Positions 1 through 15,653 of a DNA stretch of 64,000 nt are shown here, in pieces; the first letter of the stretch is position 1, and each line of letters starts with the position of its first letter. This stretch comes from Diospyros lotus (lineage: Eukaryota > Streptophyta > Magnoliopsida > Ericales > Ebenaceae), in contig NC_068347.1 of NCBI RefSeq assembly GCF_014633365.1, forward strand, positions 27,940,493 through 28,004,492, in the 5' to 3' direction. A program made the position numbers and the translations under genes. The notes beneath the pieces are model-generated. The model ran no database searches. It saw nothing but the letters and a program-made list of their open reading frames with translations, and had not been told where the DNA came from.

Positions 1-904
1 TAAATGCTATGTATTTATTAACAACTAATAGAAGTATTTTTAAGCTAAAAATGCAATATAATAAGTGTATTTTACCTAAAAACAAAATATTTTTACTAAC
101 GAATTATAATAAACATTACCTTTATAATAAATAAGAGTGCCCCTTCCACTTCCCAATCAGCCTGCAAATCCCAAAAATGTCATTAAATCTTGTGGTTGAT
201 AACCAATCTTATCTGAATTCCATGGCTTTAAGAAAGATTAATAGCAAATACCTTGTAGCCTTGTAGGATGTCAAATTATTGCTAGAACGCTGTCTGGACT
301 ATTTGAATTAGCTCTAGCACCTCTTTCTTTATTTAGCAACATGCAAAAGAACTTACATATATAGTATTGATATCGGGGAACCGAAAAAGGGCATTTCTAA
401 TGCATAAAATTCTCCATTTTACAAGGGTTTTTGTACGTAACTTTAGATTGCTTTGCAGAGAATCTATCACAATTTGAATCCATACCATTTGTAATCTTAC
501 CATTACTATACACCAAGTTGGCACTTTTAGCATTCACTGAGACATGAAATATTTAGTGATAAGTGTATTTTTTATTCCAAAAATGTTGACCTTATAATTA
601 GAGTATAGATGTTCTATATATTATAATATCATATAAGATCTCGTCATATGTTAACGATTCTAACATGTTCACAATTCTAAGTGAAGGATCAATGCTTCTT
701 TTTTTTTTTTTTCCATAAGAATAATATATTTTCTGTTCAGATCCTAGGGAACTTAATTTGCCACTCCAGAAAGGAAAACAACATTGGTAAAAAATTTCTA
801 TGACTAATGATGCTTTCCCCGAATAAAGATGTAAAATTAGAAATAGGTTACTGCATACTGAAACCAATGATTTTGTTTCTCACTTCCTTATGACAAATGA
901 TCAG
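1..904 (+). other. Intron sequence upstream of the first visible CIPK exon
   Basis: This AT-rich stretch has no reading frame resembling the kinase N-lobe (glycine loop, catalytic lysine), which must precede the exon at 905. It ends in an AG acceptor at 903-904. I infer it is part of a long intron whose upstream exons lie before the window. A poly-T run sits near 700-713. No other feature was recognised. Confidence 0.6.
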
Positions 905-4327
<3,423 letters not shown>

Positions 4328-4888
4328 CCCGGAAACTGCCGTAGTTTACAAAAGCGTTTGTAAAAATGGTCAATTGAAATGCATTACAAATTTATTATGC
4401 AAATACTTCTTAACTTTTATCATGGAAATAGAATCCTGAAAAACGAGTTCAGTTAAACGGAAAATATACAAATTCTGTTCTTTAGTTTTTGAAGTACAAA
4501 CAATCTAAGATTAAGAGTTGTAAATAGTAAAAATGGGAATAGATGACAGAATTGAGTGGTAATCGATCGATCATAATAATGGAATTATTATTATTATTAT
4601 CAAGGCGATTAGTAGTACTGGCTGTAAAATAGTTCAAAATCCATCTAATTAACCTAAAAACATGGCATGATGTCAATGTCCATGCCACAATTGTGTGAGA
4701 TTTTATTTCTTCAACAGTGGAGAAAGAATATTTTTAAACGGAAAAATGGCGTGCGAGTCCGACAGCTTAGTGTAGTACCAGGCGGGAGGACGGGGATGGG
4801 GATGGCCCTCTAAATCCATCCTCTCATCCCTGCAAACCGTAGCTTCATCGGAGCTCTCCAGCAATCTTCATCCATCTGATCACCTTGA
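4328..4888. other. Intergenic region between convergent CIPK and pectinesterase genes
   Basis: This must hold both 3'UTRs, because the two genes converge. It contains a short ATT trinucleotide run near 4585-4599. I see no further gene or repeat in it. Confidence 0.5.
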
Positions 4889-6837
4889 TCAAGGTTTGAA
4901 GCCAAGGAAGTAATTTGCTCCGGTCATCGGCAGCCATTGTTTGGCCTGGATGAACTCCGCGGCGGTGAATTTTTGGGCCTCGTTCCGGTCCTTGAGCACT
5001 CTGTAACCCTTCCAATTCACCCTCTTGTCAGTGGGGGAGCCTGGGCCGCGGTTCGCGTACTCGGCGTAGTAGAGAGTGTCGAGGGCGAAGTTACCGCTCC
5101 ACGGCAGCCACCCTGCCGGCTGGATGAAATCCGCTAGCGTCGACTCCATGATCACGGTCCTCGAATACTGCTTCCATGGTCGGCCGAGGTATGTTGGGAT
5201 TTTGAACCTTACTGGGAAGAGCTTTTCCTCGGGGACGATCCGACAGTTCTGGATGACGAACCCGCTGGGTTGGTTGGCTTCTTCTCTTCCGTGCGCTGTC
5301 ACCGTGGTCTGCTGGTTGTCCATTGGTTTCCTGACGATGATCAACGAGTTTTGGATGACGGTGGCGCTGTCGCCGAAGATGAAGTCAACTGTGCCGGATA
5401 TGACGCAATTCCGGTAGAATTGGCGGTGGACTTGGGCGTAGAGCGTGTCTTGGTAGCCGTCCATTCTACAGTTGTAGAACGCCGACATATCGGACTGGAC
5501 TCGGAGAGCCACCGCCTGGTGTCCTTCCGGCCCCGCTGTGTTCTGGAATCCCATTGATTTGCATATGAAGCCGGTCCCAATTACACCTGCACACGCACAC
5601 ACATATATATACATATGCAAGAATAATATGAGAATCGAGAATTTTATATATATATTAAGCGGAAAATTAAAGAGAGAGACTCACTGAATGTGGCTGTCTT
5701 CCAGGTGGAGTAGCCTCCACGATTGCTCTTGTTTCCTGTCACCATCGTCTTCCTCGGCCCATCTCCATACATGAAGATGTTCGTCAGATCTTTTTCCATG
5801 ATAATATACTCATCATAAATCCCTGCCTTCACGTAGATAACGTGTCTGTCTTTGGAATTCTTGGGCGCGGCCGCCAGCGCCGCGGAGATGGTCTTGTACT
5901 GCCCGCTCCCGTCCTTCGCCACCACCGCATTCGGCTTCGGGTTGACTCCGTTCCTACTAGCCTCCACCAGTTTCCGGTCGTTGCTCGAGAACCAGGAAGG
6001 ATACTCGTCATCGTCTCCGTCGTGGCCAAGTTCCTGAAGGTTCCGAAAGGTGGAATTCCACGGGATGTTGAAAGCGAGCATGATCTCTGAAATGGCCGAA
6101 ACAATGGACAAGGCATTGCTGGTGAGCGCCGTGGCGTTGAGCAGCCCGTCCGACATCGCGCTCTTCAGCTCCGGCTGCGTAAACCCGTCCATGCACGTCT
6201 GCTGGTACGTGATCACGGCGCTCAGCCAGTTCCTCAGCTCCGCCTCGCGGCGGGCGACGGTGTGGATATCGCTGTCGCCCACCATGGAAAACGAAGCTTG
6301 GAGCTCCATGATGGCGTAGTCCATCAGCTCCTTGCAGTCGTCGAAAGCCATCTTGTTCAGAGAATCATTCGCGGATTTCCCAATCTCCGAGGTTCCATTG
6401 AGCGCCGCTTTAATTTCGGTGATGGTTAACTGGATGGCCGCTTGGATGAAGTCACTCGGCACGGCGCTCTCGTTCTTGGCCACGGCGCTAAGGCTGTCCA
6501 CGCATTTCTGCTTGTGGTTAGTCACCGAGCAAATCGCCGCCAGCGTCCTTGTTAATTATAGCAGGTGCACAGAGAGAGAGTGAGTTAAAAGATGAGATCA
6601 TCTACGTACTAATATATCATTAATTAATTGTTCAAAGCAAGCAATATATATATATGTATATATACGTAACAAAAATATACATAGACTATATAGAGACCTG
6701 GTGGTGGAGGCCAGCGCCTCGTCGCCGTCGCTGGTGGAGGCGGAATCAGCTACGTTTTGATTGCTTGTATTGGCAAGGACGCCGATGACGACGGCCACCA
6801 CGAGGACGCCAACTCCGGGCACTAGAAGTTTGTTCAT
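4889..6837 (-). CDS. Pectinesterase with N-terminal PMEI domain (type I pectin methylesterase)
   Basis: Three exons on the minus strand (6698-6837, 5685-6547, 4889-5586) join in phase to 566 aa. The product de-esterifies cell-wall homogalacturonan. Residues about 3-22 are a hydrophobic signal or anchor segment (LLVPGVGVLVVAVVIGVLA). The PMEI pro-region has the four conserved cysteines (about 53, 62, 118, 165). A basic processing motif RKLV (238-241) separates it from the catalytic domain, which starts near 253. Catalytic residues are all present: Q358 in GHQAVAL, Q380 and general acid/base D381 in QDTLY, nucleophile D402 in DFIFG, R470 and W472 in LGRPW. The start at 6837 gives the secretory leader and lies about 80 bp downstream of a TATA-like sequence. 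Length is normal for the family. Known biology: the protein is processed by subtilases in the Golgi and the mature enzyme is secreted. Tissue role cannot be read from sequence. Confidence 0.95.
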
Positions 6838-6917
6838 CTTGAATTAATGTTCTATATCTATCTATGCTGCTGGATCGATGTGATTTGATTCCCAATGGGT
6901 TGGAGGAGTACTAGATG

Positions 6918-6927
6918 TTATATATAG
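6918..6927 (-). promoter_or_regulatory. TATA-box candidate of the pectinesterase gene
   Basis: CTATATATAA read on the minus strand lies about 80 bp upstream of the ATG at 6837, a normal plant spacing once a short 5'UTR is allowed. No experimental support. Confidence 0.5.
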
Positions 6928-7454
6928 AAGGATGAAAATTTAAGGGTTCTATAATTAGGATAGAGGGACGTTAAACTGTGTGTGGTGTGATTTTGTAGAG
7001 ACTAGATGAGCGGTTAAAAATTTTAAGGATATAATTTGTTTGTTTAATAAATCCTCTCCATGTTCTCGCGAAATTCTCTCTTCTTTGTCTGCTAAGTCCC
7101 CTCCACCACGGTCCATTTGTAAGAGGATAACCAATTCACAAATAAATTTCTACCACTAATAAGTAGTGTACATAACTTATATCAAATTACCAAGAAATAG
7201 TTAATTATCATTAATTAATTAAATCTCCTTAATTTATACTGTTATTCTTTTATTTTTAAAAAAAAAAATCAATACCAATTTTAGTTTTAACTACCTAACT
7301 TTTTTCTCAAAATTTTCTTCGATGTAAGCTTTTATCAACTAATTTGTTATGTTTTAAGGAAGTAATTAGTTAGAGATTTCGTCTTTTATAATTGATTTTT
7401 TTTTTTAATTTTAAATAATTTTTTAAACTTACATTATTTTGTAACCTATTATTA

Positions 7455-8565
7455 TGAGCTTTTAAGAGTTGGTGTCCAGATAAATAGCTAAGAGAGAGGT
7501 GAATTGGATTTTTCAAAAATATTTAAATATTAATCTATGTTGCAAAATCTTTTTAATGTAATCTTTCAATTTAAAATTATAGTAAATGTACACAAGACAT
7601 CGAAGAATTTTATAGAGGTTCATCTCTATAAAGAGCCTAATTCTCTCTCTCAAGACTAATCTTGAGGTTCCACTTGGGAGATAATAACTCTAACTTTTAA
7701 TTGGAACTAGAATCAATAAAAAATTCATTGTCTAAGCAAAAATAAACACTAGCTTACATTGGCCCCGCTTGTTGTAGCTTAATTAAAGAAATTATAGTTT
7801 ATAACTTCTTAGATTATAGATTCTAAAACTTAAAATAAGTTGTGAACCTGTTTGCTGCAACTTCTTAAAAGTTGTAGTTAAGTAGCTATGCTGTTTGATA
7901 CCATAAGTTGTAAAATAACTTATTTTTGTATAATTGTCCATAATACCCTTAGTAGTTATAGAATGATAATTTAAAAATTAATTAGTGTATATGTATAAGT
8001 TTCAAGTGTTATAAAAAAATTAATTAAAGTATAGAGAGAGGAAGATGACGAGAGAGATGAAGAGATTTGAAAATGAAAATGACGGTAGAAAAGAAAAACC
8101 CATGATTGCGTAGACAAGATAGTAATTCTTTGCTAAAAATAATGGCAAAATTGTTATAAAAATGTAATTATTTAAGTAGAAATTGTAAAAATTGGGGTAC
8201 CCCAGTTTTGAAAAAGCCAACTTCTACCCTTTCTAAAAGTTAGTAGAAGCTATAAGTTAGAATTCTATAAGCTAAAACAAACACTACATCCCAACTTTTT
8301 TGAAACTAGAAGCTAAAAGTTGCAACTTTTAAGTTGCAACAAACAGGGCCATTAGCACATACAATCCTCTTACATATAGTGAGTAAACAACAAACTTACA
8401 ACTAAGAGTTTTAATCAAACAAGTAATCAGCAATAACAGGAAATTGTTCGCCAACACTTGAATACTTTTCAAAGTTTGTTCTCTGTATATTTTCATATCA
8501 ACAACTAATTCTACATATATAGTAACCTTTAAAAGAGAATTATGGGCACATGGAGAGAGTGAAAA
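7455..8565. repeat. Old degenerate repeat interrupted by a MITE
   Basis: The flanks of the element at 7760-8351 look like two halves of one older noncoding repeat: a left part with the CTCTCTCTCAAGACTAATC region near 7640 and a right part rich in ACAACTAA-type sequence. I see no ORF and cannot assign a class; the borders are estimates. Confidence 0.35.
7760..8351. mobile_element. MITE-like TIR element, hAT-like ends
   Basis: The left end (TGGCCCCGCTTGTTGTAGCTT) is matched in inverted orientation by the right end (TGGCCCTGTTTGTTGCAACTT), giving imperfect TIRs of about 20 bp. Several internal copies of the GTTGCAACTT/AAGTTGTAG motif resemble subterminal repeats. The flanks TAGCTTACAT and TAGCACATA look like a mutated target duplication. 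There is no transposase ORF. Class is inferred from TIR style and is not certain. Confidence 0.6.
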
Positions 8566-8864
8566 ACTAAATGTATATTTGAATTTACATCAATTTTATC
8601 TTTAATTTTTTTAGCAGTTGTTGGGATCAATATAAACATGAAAGTACGTTGTACATAATGTCAAATTGATAAAGATAGGAGACAACTTGAAGCATAATTG
8701 AACATAAACTTTATGGAGACAAAAAATAATATATGTGTTAGAGCAAATTAGAATATTCAAAAAGTTAACTAAAAGTAACTTTATTTATAAAAAGAAACTT
8801 ATCTTTATACATGAGAATGTCAAGTCTAAGTAATAAGGTACAGAGAAAAGCATGATCATGAAAT

Positions 8865-9655
8865 AGAGGTGTCAAAAGGGCCGGGCGACCCAGCCCGTGA
8901 CGGGCGGGGCTTTGGCCCAGCCCGTTACTGTTCATACGGGCCGGGCCGAGCCCGGCCCTCATTGGGGGGCCAGGCTGGGCCAAAGAAATTGGGCCCACGG
9001 CCCGGCCCGTGGCCCGTTGGGCCCTTATGAGCCGGGCCCATGAGGCCCTTATGGGCCAGTAAAGCCCTTACTCATTTGTTTTTTAATTTTGTTATTCTTT
9101 AGTAATTATTGATATTGGATACTAAAAAATTTAATTTCGCAATATATATAAATAATAACCATCAATTAATTTATTTAAAATTTTTAAGTTAAATTTTTTA
9201 TATATTTAAATTATAAATAAACATTCTCCTTTTTATATGTACATTATTTTTCATATCAATTCACAAGAAAAATTATAAGGCATATAGAATTTTGAAATAT
9301 AAAATAATGAAATAATATTTAAAACTTAAGAATTAAGATAGAAAATATTTTAAAAAGAAACAAATTAATTTTTATATATGTATTATTTTGATATTTATAT
9401 ATGTATATATTATATGTATTATTTTTAAAAAATTTATTTAAAAAAAAGAAAAAAAGGGCCCGGCCCACTAGCTCATGTGGGCTAAGGGCCCGACCCGGCC
9501 CTCTAGCCCAAGGGCTGGCCCGGCCCGGCCCCTTTGTAGGGGGGCCGTGGGCCGGGCCGGGCCGGGCCCTATCAATGACAAAAGGGCTCGGCCCCGGCCT
9601 GGCTAGTTTAAAAAGCCGGTGGGCCGACTCGGGCCGGCCCCTTTGACACCTATAC
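8865..9655. mobile_element. Non-autonomous hAT element with GC-rich arms and perfect 8-bp TSD
   Basis: The 8-bp direct repeat CATGAAAT flanks the element exactly (8857-8864 and 9656-9663). The ends carry inverted AGGTGTCAAA(A)GGG sequences. The two arms (about 8880-9060 and 9455-9645) are packed with GGCCCGG/CCGGGCC words and surround an AT-rich core of about 390 bp. No transposase is encoded. An 8-bp TSD with GGTGTCAAA-type TIRs fits the hAT superfamily. Confidence 0.85.
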
Positions 9656-9663
9656 CATGAAAT

Positions 9664-10500
9664 GTACCTCTTGGCATGCATGAAATATGAAAGAATAGAC
9701 AAAGATGATTGTTAACTTCAATCAATTGAAGATCAATTGAAGATCAAATGTCGACAATCTGGTTGCTTTAAGTAGATTGAAGATAATCTTTAATCGACTT
9801 AAGTTAATTAGTGACTTAAGCCAAAACATTCAGTCGACTTATCAGTCGACTAAAGATGGAAGCCAATTTTATAGCCAAATTCGGTCAACTGAAGATAAAC
9901 TTTGGTCGACCTAAATTACACGCATATAAATACATACTTTATGCATTACTTTGATCAACTGGTCCATAGTTTAGGTTGACCGAAGATACTTAGATGCGAA
10001 GAGAAAATAAAGCATGCATATGCAAATGTGTACAATACCTCAAGTATAAGTTTTATAGTAATCAATTTCTTTTTATAATTTTTAGGGAGATAAATTTTTA
10101 TAAGAATCAAAATTATTGTATTTTAACACCCTTGAACATAACAAGAGCTTATGAATTTTTATAAGAAAATTGTGTTCGGTTATGTTTTAGGTTGAGCTTA
10201 GGTATTAAAAATATCTATTATATTTTAAAAATAAAAAAAATCACTCTTATTATTAAAAACTAAAGTAAGATGATGATTTTACCCTTTTAAGTTATTTGCT
10301 ATCTGTATCTTGTCATCACATCTTCCCTATTTTTCTTATCTTGATTCTGTTCTAAGCTAAACATATATATTACCGTATATATGTTATATATCTTTAGCAC
10401 GGCAAGGGTAGTTAATGCTCTTTTTAAAAGCTCAGGGTACCACATGCAATTAGGCCAAACCTCATGGTACCGAACTCAATTTTCCCATTTTTTAATAGCT
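9664..10500. other. Intergenic sequence with GTCGAC-GAAGAT motif cluster
   Basis: From about 9715 to 9990 the words GTCGAC, TCAACT and GAAGAT recur on both strands (for example near 9752, 9797, 9833, 9845, 9914), suggesting decayed repeat sequence. The rest up to 10500 is AT-rich with no gene seen. Confidence 0.35.
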
Positions 10501-10508
10501 AGACTTTC

Positions 10509-10573
10509 CACGTGTGTATATACACACACACATACATATAGCCCAACAGAGATCAAATAAATATAAACCCTAA
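10509..10573 (+). promoter_or_regulatory. G-box, site II and telobox promoter motifs of the Fcf2 gene
   Basis: Before the ATG at 10603 lie CACGTG (10509-10514), a site II element in inverted form (AGCCCA, 10540-10545, complement TGGGCT), a TATA-like AAATAAATATAAA (about 10555-10567) and a telobox AAACCCTAA (10565-10573). In plants the site II plus telobox pair is enriched upstream of ribosomal protein and ribosome-biogenesis genes, matching the product of the gene downstream. Confidence 0.6.
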
Positions 10574-10602
10574 GCTAGCTGGCTCGCTCTCTGTCGCTGA
10601 GA

Positions 10603-13600
10603 ATGGCAGAAGCAGGAAGAAAGCCGGTGATCGGCCTTTCATGGGAGCCGAAACTGCCTCCTCTGGCCGCCGGGGTCAAAATAAGGTCCGATGATAAGCC
10701 GTCTTCTTCAACTGTGCCTGAGACTAGTTCCAGTACGCTTTATAAACCTTCCACCGAGCTCATCGACGGTCTCTTCGTTCCGCCGAACAACCCTAAAAAG
10801 CTTAACAAATTAGTCCGGAAGCAACTCAAAGATACCGCCGGCAAGAACTGGTATGTCCAGATTTGTTTGAGAATTCAATCGTCCTTCCTTCTTACTCTAA
10901 TTGTTTTGATTTCGAGTGAGTTTTCTGATGTAGATTCGGGTGTATTTTTTGGATAACAGGTTTGACATGCCAGCCCGAACTGTGACGCCAGAGTTGAAGA
11001 AAGATCTCCAGCTTATCAAGGTGCGGTCACTTGTTTTATTGTCTAATTTTACTGGTCCTTTTCGCTGCGGAAAATTATGTCAATATATGCTAATTTAATA
11101 GCACGCTAGCCTCCTAATTTTAATTAGGAAAAATTTGACACTGACAATTTAGAAGTAGGGATTTTGAGGATGAGCATCATCTCCAATAATCGAAAGGAGT
11201 CTATAAACAAATAGACTTGTGTGCTTCTAAAATTTTGGATCGCATGCCAATGCATAACAAATGAAAAAAATAAAATAAAATGATAAAACACATTAGAACT
11301 TGTTTTTCCAAGTTTTTGGTAATTGAGATGATTCCTTTATTTTAGAAGTTTGAAAAACCATGCCTCATTGCTGATGTGTGACATGCCATGGATGAATTGA
11401 GTTGATGAAAGCTCTTTTTTATGCTTGAACCTCTATTAGAGGGCAAGCATTGATGGCAATGGTAAGGTTGTTTCTTTATGACTAGAAGGTCATCTGTTAA
11501 AATAATGAAAATAACTTATTTGTAAAGCAAGGATAACGTTGCATTCAAAAAAAGATCCTCCCCAATCCTCGGAAGACATGGATGCTCATGCACTGGGGAT
11601 GACTGTTCAATTTTGTAAATTATTATACATCCATTTGCTACATTGAAAGGCTTATTTGTTTGAAAATATTTCAATGTGTAACTTTTCACACTTTTTTTGA
11701 GCTTTCTCAATCAGGTAGGTACTCTTGACTTTAATTTAGGCCATAAGAAATTGTGATGATGTAGAAATTATGTTTAGTTGTTATCTATTATTTAGCTAGA
11801 GTTTGCTTGATGATTTTGTAGCAATTTTTTGATAAATTCCTGCGTAAGTAGAATTTTATATTCCCTGAAAATCATCTTCTATTCTCTTTATATTAGTAGA
11901 TTTTGTTCATGAATTGTGCTTAAGGTTTTAACTATTATTGGATTGAGAATATATGTTTCCTCTAATCATGCTCCATCTGAAAGTATTTTTTTGTGCCAAT
12001 TTGAATTGATTTAAAACAACGATTACAACATATTTAGCCTTTATTCTACTATGTGAGGTTGCGTATATGAATTTTAACTTTCTATTCATATCTTTCTATG
12101 GCCTTGTTTTCTGTAAGGCCATATAAGCCAATTTGAATTGACTTCTTCAACTAAAATTGACCATGAACCATAAGTTCAAGGTAGTGTTCCAGACTTCCAG
12201 TTGTTGTGTTGCCCCTTTTGCTTCTAATACTAATCTAGAGTCCTAGAATCTTCAACTCCAGCTGTATCAACAAAACCCCGTATCAAAAATCATTACAAAT
12301 ATGGAATCATTCTTTGCGTTACCATCGGAATTCCTTTCAATTCTCCTAGTCACCCTGCAAGATATTTATATAATAGATGGATTTTGATTTGTTAGGGTAC
12401 ATTGTAACAGCTCTTGTTTTACTGTTAAAAAAAAAAAAATTGCTTAACAAAAAAAGCACAAGATTTTATTGCTTAAGTAGGGTTTCTCATTTGCACTTTA
12501 CTTTGACATGAAAAAAACACTAGAACTGCACTTTGTGCTTTAATGGCACTTAAGCATGCTTCTAACAACATTGCCTGCAATATATCTTAAAAGTTTAGTG
12601 ATTTCTTTCTAAGGGTTAAAAAGCCCCATTTGAAACTTGTTCAGAATCTTTTGCAGAATCTTTGCCCTTTAACTGCAACTAATGTTTGTGCAACTTTCAG
12701 AGGTTAATCTGGTACTCTAAAGGGTGCTCTTTGCAAAGTTAAGCCCCCTGAATTACTGCACTGATATCCCTCCTGCCACCAACCCTGCATGAGTAGGGTT
12801 AGTACCAAGCTTGGCTTGATCAAGCTTGGTTGGAGCTCGAACAAAATCTTGTTCATCTTATTCAAGTTCCTTTCTCTTGTGCTAGTAATTGCAATCTCTT
12901 AAAGTTTATTTTAAGAATTTGTTGAAACTTTGCTTAATTGTTATTCAAATTAAGTGACCAGGACACCTGTCCTGGTTCCTGAGAACATCAGAGTAGTTGT
13001 TGGGTTGTACAATTGTCTCATAAATGAAGTGCTTCACTATTTAAAGAAAATAAAATGCTTGCTAAAAAAGAGAAGGGTGGGGGGGGGGGGGGGGATGAGA
13101 GAACTGTAGATGGAAATAATGATATCACCAAATCTTGGTAACTTTCAATGAGATTTTGAGATTTTACTAAAGATATTGATGCATTTCATAAGCCAAACAG
13201 TGGAAAAAATATATATTTAATGTATGGTTTAGTGTAAAATCTGTAGCATGCTTAATTGGCAATGTGAACTGCATAAGTAATTGACTGAAAATAACAAAGT
13301 TTTGATGTTATGTTTTCTAATCATTTGAACAAAATAGTATCTCACAAACAAACCCAGGTGCATTGATTAAATCCATTTATTTTAATACACAAAAATAAAG
13401 CACGTGTTTGATTCATGAGGATATCCACGATTGATATTAACCAGTCTAAACTTTGTTGGATAATATGGAGTTTCTAGTTAGTTCAAACCTTAAAGGTTAC
13501 TCATTTCTTATAAAGAGTCCCATTCTGAGCTTGTTCATAATCTTCTGCAGTGTAATATCAACTAACATGAGTCAAGTTCTTATCCTATACAAGCCTTCAA

Positions 13601-14664
13601 TTTTTTAGTGGTTGCTGACCATCTTACTATCTGAATATATGAGTTGTTCAGTTGGCAAACATGATATGGATATCGATCCAACTTCCCATTTCAGTCACAT
13701 GCATAGTTTTGATCCAACTTCCCATTTCAGTCATATGCATAGTTTTCCCTTCAATTTAATTTAAACTAAGGTAAACATATCAGTGAAATAAATAGACAAT
13801 GTTTTGGTTTGCTTGTCAAAGAAATAAATTTCAACTCATAATGTTTTGGTTAGTTGCTCAAAAGTACCATTGTTAGATGAATAACATGTAAGCTACCCTA
13901 TTCATTCTGTATTTTTCAGTGCCATTTCATAACTATTTGTGCCTAAGTTAGCTTGGTACTTCAAAGAATGCTCTTTGCAAATTTAAAGTGCCCTGGATTC
14001 ACTGAAGCAGTATCTCTCCATTCACTAATCCTTGCACGACTAGGGTTAGTACTAAGCTTGGCTTGATTAATCTTGCCCTTGATCAATCCTGCCTGGAGCT
14101 TGAACAAAAAGTTGTACAGCTTATTCAATGAGCTCCTTTCTCTTTGTTTCCAATCATTTTAATCTCAGCTCATATCTAGCTCTAGTTCTTTACTTGCTTA
14201 AGGGGCTCAATTTTCGAGACTACATGGACCAAGTAATCTAATATTTGAGTTAAATATGTCAGTTCCCTCATATCTCAACATGGACCAATTTAAGAACTTT
14301 GGCCTATGTCTCATTTCCTACAATATGCAGTTATATATTCTTGTTGACTGCATCTGCACCAAATACGTTCTTCTGTGGTTGGCTTTCGATCTAATTTTGA
14401 TATTGCCACAGCTTGAGTAATTTCCCATATGTTAGTTTATTTTTCTTCCTTTTGTTGTTGTCTCATAAAAATGACTTCTTTTAGCTTATTTTATCTACAT
14501 CCATGGGCAATATTCACTGGGTTGTTGATTAAGGTTATATTAATAGTCAATAAAGTGATGATTTGCTTCATTTTTGCAAGCCTTCATAATATTGTTTTGC
14601 AGGTGGTTTCATGTATTCTTAGTTTTAGAAGAATTGATTATTTCCATTTATGTATCTTTTATGG

Positions 14665-14708
<44 letters not shown>

Positions 14709-15618
14709 GGGCTACTATTCAAATTCACAAAACAAGTATTTCCAGGTAAGTTGGTTGCATACAAGAAATATAACATTATTACCACGAGGCACACTGTTGG
14801 TAATTTTATGTATTTCTTTAAGGGTTCATTTGGATGGGGGTATTCATACCAATGTTTTCATTTGGAATTTGCATTTCAAATTCTAAATCTTTTGTGTGCA
14901 CACATTTTATACAAGGTATTTGGTTTTGGACCCAATGGATGTCAATAAGGTTTTTATATAATTTATAATTAAAAAAGATAAAAGTAAAATTAATATTAAA
15001 ATATTTTTAATACATAACACTACAATATATATTTATATGTATTGTATATATATTTAGAATTGTATATAGCAAATGTATAGTCAATTAATACATACTCACA
15101 GAATTATGTATATATGTCTATATTTGCATCTATATATATTTATATATTAATATGTATGTATACTTAATTCCTGAAAATTTATACATATCAATATATATGT
15201 ACATACATATTAATACGTAGTACATTAACATTTGTCATTTATTATAAATATTTAATATTACTAAAACTAAAATTTTAAGATAGCATGCACAGATTATATA
15301 AATATAATATATATTTACTGTATATAGCAATGAGAAATGTTAATGTAATCCCAATTTAAAATGGTTGGATTTGAAATTTCTTCGTTTATTATATATCTAA
15401 ACAATTGAATTTGAAATGTGAATATTTCAAAACACAAGTTTCAAGTGACATCATCTGAAATTCTCCTAACCAATCACCACCTAAGCTCCTTTCAATTGTA
15501 TTTTGCTTGTTAAAGTAATAAAATGTTTTGCATGCTTGAAATTAATCAGGTAGGCACGGTGATTGAGGCAGCTGAAGACTTCTATGCAGAGAGACTTACC
15601 AAGAAGGAGAGGAAGGTG

Positions 15619-15653
<35 letters not shown>

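Larger units (their letters stand above)
12596..14165. repeat. Diverged direct duplication in Fcf2 intron 2
   Basis: About 12596-12905 and 13497-14165 share long collinear blocks, for example GCTCTTTGCAAA near 12727 and 13970, TAGGGTTAGTAC(C/T)AAGCTTGG near 12795 and 14041, and the TCCTTTCTCTT block near 12869 and 14134. The second copy carries about 350 bp of extra sequence. The alignment was made by eye. Confidence 0.65.

Noticed and set aside
14815..15480. Possible hAT/Tourist-like element in Fcf2 intron 3 (GGGTTCATTTGGATGGGGG start)
   Set aside because: I could not find a matching inverted end or a target duplication.
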